This document shows positions 61,940-64,000 of a stretch of DNA of 64,000 nt, one piece after another. How positions within the stretch are numbered: the first letter of the stretch is position 1; each line of letters starts with the position of its first letter. The notes beneath the pieces are model-generated. The model was given only the letters and a program-made list of their open reading frames with translations. It was not told the DNA's origin and did no database searches. Source of the stretch: Muriicola marianensis (lineage in GTDB: Bacteria > Bacteroidota > Bacteroidia > Flavobacteriales > Flavobacteriaceae); the NCBI RefSeq assembly GCF_014638095.1, contig NZ_BMFH01000001.1:1126834-1190833 (forward strand). Direction: 5' to 3'. Position numbers and translations under genes: made by a program.

Positions 61940-62917
61940 TTACTTGTACATCACTTTTTTTACAGCCCTGATCACATCCTCATGATTGGGAAGCCACTCT
62001 TCGAGCAGTACAGGAGAATATGGAGCAGGCGTGTCGGCCGTGTTGATCTTTGCGATGGGCGCATCGAGATAATCAAAAGCCTTTTGCTGCACCTGATAGG
62101 TGATCTCTGTAGCGACATTGCCAAACGGCCAGGCCTCTTCAAGGATCACCAGTCGGTTGGTCTTTTTTACAGAAGTCAGGATGGTTTCTGTATCCATAGG
62201 TTTTACAGTCCTCAGATCGATGATCTCGCACTGAATGCCTTCTTTCTCAAGTTCATCAGCTGCTTTGTAAGCTTCTTTGATGATCTTGCCGAAGGAGACG
62301 ATGGTCACGTCCTTTCCTTCCCGCTTAATCTCAGCTACTCCTAATGGAATCGTGTATTCGTCTTCGGGCACTTCCCCTTTGTCACCATACATTTGTTCAG
62401 ATTCCATAAAGATAACAGGGTCATTGTCCCGAATAGCCGATTTGAGAAGCCCTTTGGCGTCCCTGGGGTTGGATGGAACTACAACTTTGAGGCCGGGGCA
62501 ATTGGCATACCAGCTCTCAAAAGCCTGGGAATGGGTGGCAGCCAGCTGACCTGCTGAGGCTGTCGGACCGCGGAAAACGATAGGACAGTCGAACTGTCCG
62601 CCGGACATCTGCCTGATCTTAGCAGCGTTGTTGATGATCTGGTCTATTCCCACCAAAGCGAAATTGAAGGTCATAAATTCTATGATGGGCCGGTTCCCGT
62701 TCATGGCCGACCCTACTCCAACCCCGGCAAAACCGAGCTCTGAGATGGGGGTGTCAATTACCCGACGGGGGCCGAATTCATCCAGCATTCCCTTAGACGC
62801 TTTGTAAGCTCCGTTGTATTCGGCAACCTCTTCGCCCATGAGGTAGATCGATTCGTCCCGCCTCATTTCTTCGGACATTGCTTCCGCTATCGCTTCCCTG
62901 AATTGTATTGTCTTCAT
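61940..62917 (-). CDS. pdhB: Pyruvate dehydrogenase E1 component, beta subunit
   Basis: A 325 aa subunit of the heterotetrameric E1 that decarboxylates pyruvate with thiamine diphosphate. It has MGEEVAEYNGAYKASKGMLDEFGPRRVIDTPISE near the N-terminus (read as successive motifs), GVGSAMNGNRPIIEFMTFNF and the C-terminal EEAWPFGNVATEI. The alpha subunit and E2 are not in the window. It is a monocistronic unit with its own promoter and terminator, divergent from etfB. Confidence 0.93.
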   Translation of the reverse strand: MKTIQFREAIAEAMSEEMRRDESIYLMGEEVAEYNGAYKASKGMLDEFGPRRVIDTPISELGFAGVGVGSAMNGNRPIIEFMTFNFALVGIDQIINNAAKIRQMSGGQFDCPIVFRGPTASAGQLAATHSQAFESWYANCPGLKVVVPSNPRDAKGLLKSAIRDNDPVIFMESEQMYGDKGEVPEDEYTIPLGVAEIKREGKDVTIVSFGKIIKEAYKAADELEKEGIQCEIIDLRTVKPMDTETILTSVKKTNRLVILEEAWPFGNVATEITYQVQQKAFDYLDAPIAKINTADTPAPYSPVLLEEWLPNHEDVIRAVKKVMYK

Positions 62918-62958
62918 ATACTAGTGATTCTCGACATGAAATCATTTCAAAATGCGAA

Positions 62959-62966
62959 CAAAAATA
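62959..62966 (-). promoter_or_regulatory. -7 box of pdhB
   Basis: TATTTTTG on the minus strand, exact consensus, 42 bp before the pdhB start. It lies in a strongly AT-rich 181-bp gap shared with the divergent etfB promoter. Confidence 0.55.
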
Positions 62967-63055
62967 GGAAATTATCCTTCAATTAAGCCGGAGAGAAAGG
63001 CAAAAACATTTTAAAAATTTATTATGCATGCATAGTATTTTTTGTTTTTATTGGT

Positions 63056-63063
63056 TATCTTTG
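63056..63063 (+). promoter_or_regulatory. -7 box of etfBA
   Basis: TATCTTTG, exact consensus, 36 bp before the etfB ATG. A TTTG lies only 11 bp upstream, too close for a normal -33 element. Confidence 0.55.
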
Positions 63064-63098
63064 GGGCCACACTATTCTAATAAATCAGTAAAACTCAA

Positions 63099-63845
63099 AT
63101 GAAGATATTAGTTTGTATCAGCAATGTTCCGGACACCACTTCCAAGATCAATTTCACGGCAGATAACACCGCATTCGACACCACTGGAGTGCAGTTCGTG
63201 ATAAATCCCAACGATGAGTTCGGACTTACCCGGGCCATGTGGTTCAAGGAAAAGCAAGGTGCCACGGTTCACGTAGCTACGGTGGGTGGCCCAAGCGTTG
63301 AATCCACCATGCGAAAAGCCCTGGCTATCGGCGCCGATGAGGGCATCAGGATCAATGCCGAACCCACGGACGGATTTTTTGTAGCCCAGCAACTCGCCGA
63401 GGTGATCAAGACCGGTGGATACGACCTGGTCATTGCCGGAAGGGAATCTATTGATTATAACGGGGGAATGGTTCCCGGGATCATTGCAGCCCTGCTCGAT
63501 ATCAACTTTGTAAATACCTGCATCGGTCTGGAGATCGAGGGAGATAAGGTTACCGCCATCCGGGAAATAGACGGGGGAAAAGAAACCCTGGAAACTTCCC
63601 TTCCGCTTATCATTGGCGGTCAGAAGGGGCTCGTTGAAGAATCCGATCTGCGCATCCCTAATATGAGAGGGATCATGATGGCCCGCCAGAAAAAACTCAA
63701 TGTGGTAGAACCGGTTGAGGCCATCCACGCCATCAAGGATAAAACCTTCGACAAGCCTGCCCCAAAAGGACCGGTAAAGCTCGTTGACGCCGGTAATGTA
63801 GGCGAACTGGTGAAACTGCTCCACAACGAAGCCAAAGTCATTTAA
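63099..63845 (+). CDS. etfB: Electron transfer flavoprotein, beta subunit
   Basis: A 248 aa beta subunit that binds AMP and pairs with EtfA to carry electrons from acyl-CoA dehydrogenases to the quinone pool. Family features are MKILVCISNVPDTTSKI, VINPNDEFGLTRA, the AGRESIDYNGGMVPG motif and the C-terminal recognition-loop region. Length is normal. etfA follows 30 bp downstream. Confidence 0.95.
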   Translation: MKILVCISNVPDTTSKINFTADNTAFDTTGVQFVINPNDEFGLTRAMWFKEKQGATVHVATVGGPSVESTMRKALAIGADEGIRINAEPTDGFFVAQQLAEVIKTGGYDLVIAGRESIDYNGGMVPGIIAALLDINFVNTCIGLEIEGDKVTAIREIDGGKETLETSLPLIIGGQKGLVEESDLRIPNMRGIMMARQKKLNVVEPVEAIHAIKDKTFDKPAPKGPVKLVDAGNVGELVKLLHNEAKVI

Positions 63846-63875
63846 TCGCACTTAAATCCTAAGAAAAACAACTTT

Positions 63876-64000
63876 ATGTCTGTTCTAGTATATACCGAAT
63901 CCGAAAACGGAAAACTTAAGAAAAATGCCTTCGAGGCCGCATCCTATGCCTATAAGGTAGCCCAGGATATGGGCACAACCCTTACCGCAGTGAGTTTTGG
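63876..64000 (+). CDS. etfA: Electron transfer flavoprotein, alpha subunit (5' part)
   Basis: Begins at ATG 63876 (MSVLVYTESENGKLKK) and runs open to the window edge, about 41 codons. The N-terminus matches EtfA, the FAD-binding partner of EtfB, and the order etfB-etfA supports it. The FAD domain lies outside the window. Confidence 0.9.
   Translation, partial: MSVLVYTESENGKLKKNAFEAASYAYKVAQDMGTTLTAVSF

Noticed and set aside
63108-63851. 247-codon minus-strand ORF
   Set aside because: Mirrors etfB almost exactly on the other strand; etfB has the full set of family motifs and a promoter.
1-64000. CRISPR arrays, insertion sequences, prophage, tRNA/rRNA genes
   Set aside because: I looked for regularly spaced repeats, transposase motifs, terminal repeats and tRNA-like cloverleaf sequences in the gaps and found none. 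A tRNAscan/Infernal run would be more sensitive.

Overview
The window looks like a chromosomal stretch of a gliding flavobacterium (Bacteroidota, Flavobacteriaceae). The evidence is three gliding-motility genes (gldA, gldB, gldC), Bacteroidota-type promoters with a TAnnTTTG -7 box, lineage-typical protein architectures (DAHP synthase-chorismate mutase, sulfite reductase with a HEPN-like tail, a MetX-aspartokinase-homoserine dehydrogenase fusion, DUF5686 and DUF2807 proteins) and moderate GC. I cannot name the genus. Genes are dense and mostly on the minus strand. I see no tRNA or rRNA gene, insertion sequence, prophage or CRISPR array, and no block of clearly foreign composition. Layout: 1-2.7 kb is the head of the division/cell-wall cluster (mraZ-rsmH-ftsL-ftsI, minus) with MraZ boxes at its promoter. 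2.9-8.5 kb holds a hydrolase-ysxC pair, a pirin, gldC-gldB, nadE and an atypical response regulator. 8.5-17.2 kb is a housekeeping run (rsgA, dtd, a MazG-like gene, aroA, queA, rlmN, a polyprenyl synthase, dnaG). 17.8-21.9 kb is a Phe/Tyr operon (pheA, aminotransferase, tyrA, DAHPS-CM) preceded by what reads as a classical leader-peptide attenuator. 22-38.5 kb is a mixed accessory region: gldA, penicillin acylase-like and other hydrolases, DoxX, a TolB-like lipoprotein, a TauE-like permease, an aminotransferase, a second pirin, a Gfo/Idh/MocA oxidoreductase, a class C serine hydrolase, a DUF2807 lipoprotein and a PagL-like deacylase. 38.5-55.9 kb is a large sulfur-amino-acid island: metF, metH in two genes, siroheme synthesis, sulfite reductase, cysH, an Rrf2 regulator, two sulfhydrylases, the MetX-AK-HSD fusion and metK. 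56-64 kb holds a deoxynucleoside kinase, membrane pyrophosphatase, DUF5686 protein, pdhB, etfB and the start of etfA. The sulfur island is the most integrated part. PAPS-type reductase, sulfite reductase and the siroheme enzymes would supply sulfide. The fusion protein and two sulfhydrylases would turn aspartate-derived homoserine into homocysteine. MetH and MetF methylate it, and MetK makes SAM. Three SAM-sensing RNAs of two classes guard this route: SAM-I before metH and before metY, and a SAM-II-like pseudoknot before metK. The strongest candidates for follow-up are the Phe/Tyr attenuator, the SAM-I/SAM-II mix, the trifunctional fusion, the DnaG that has lost all four zinc ligands, the response regulator with Glu at the phospho-acceptor site, and the periodic MraZ operator. 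All calls are from reading the sequence; no database search was run.
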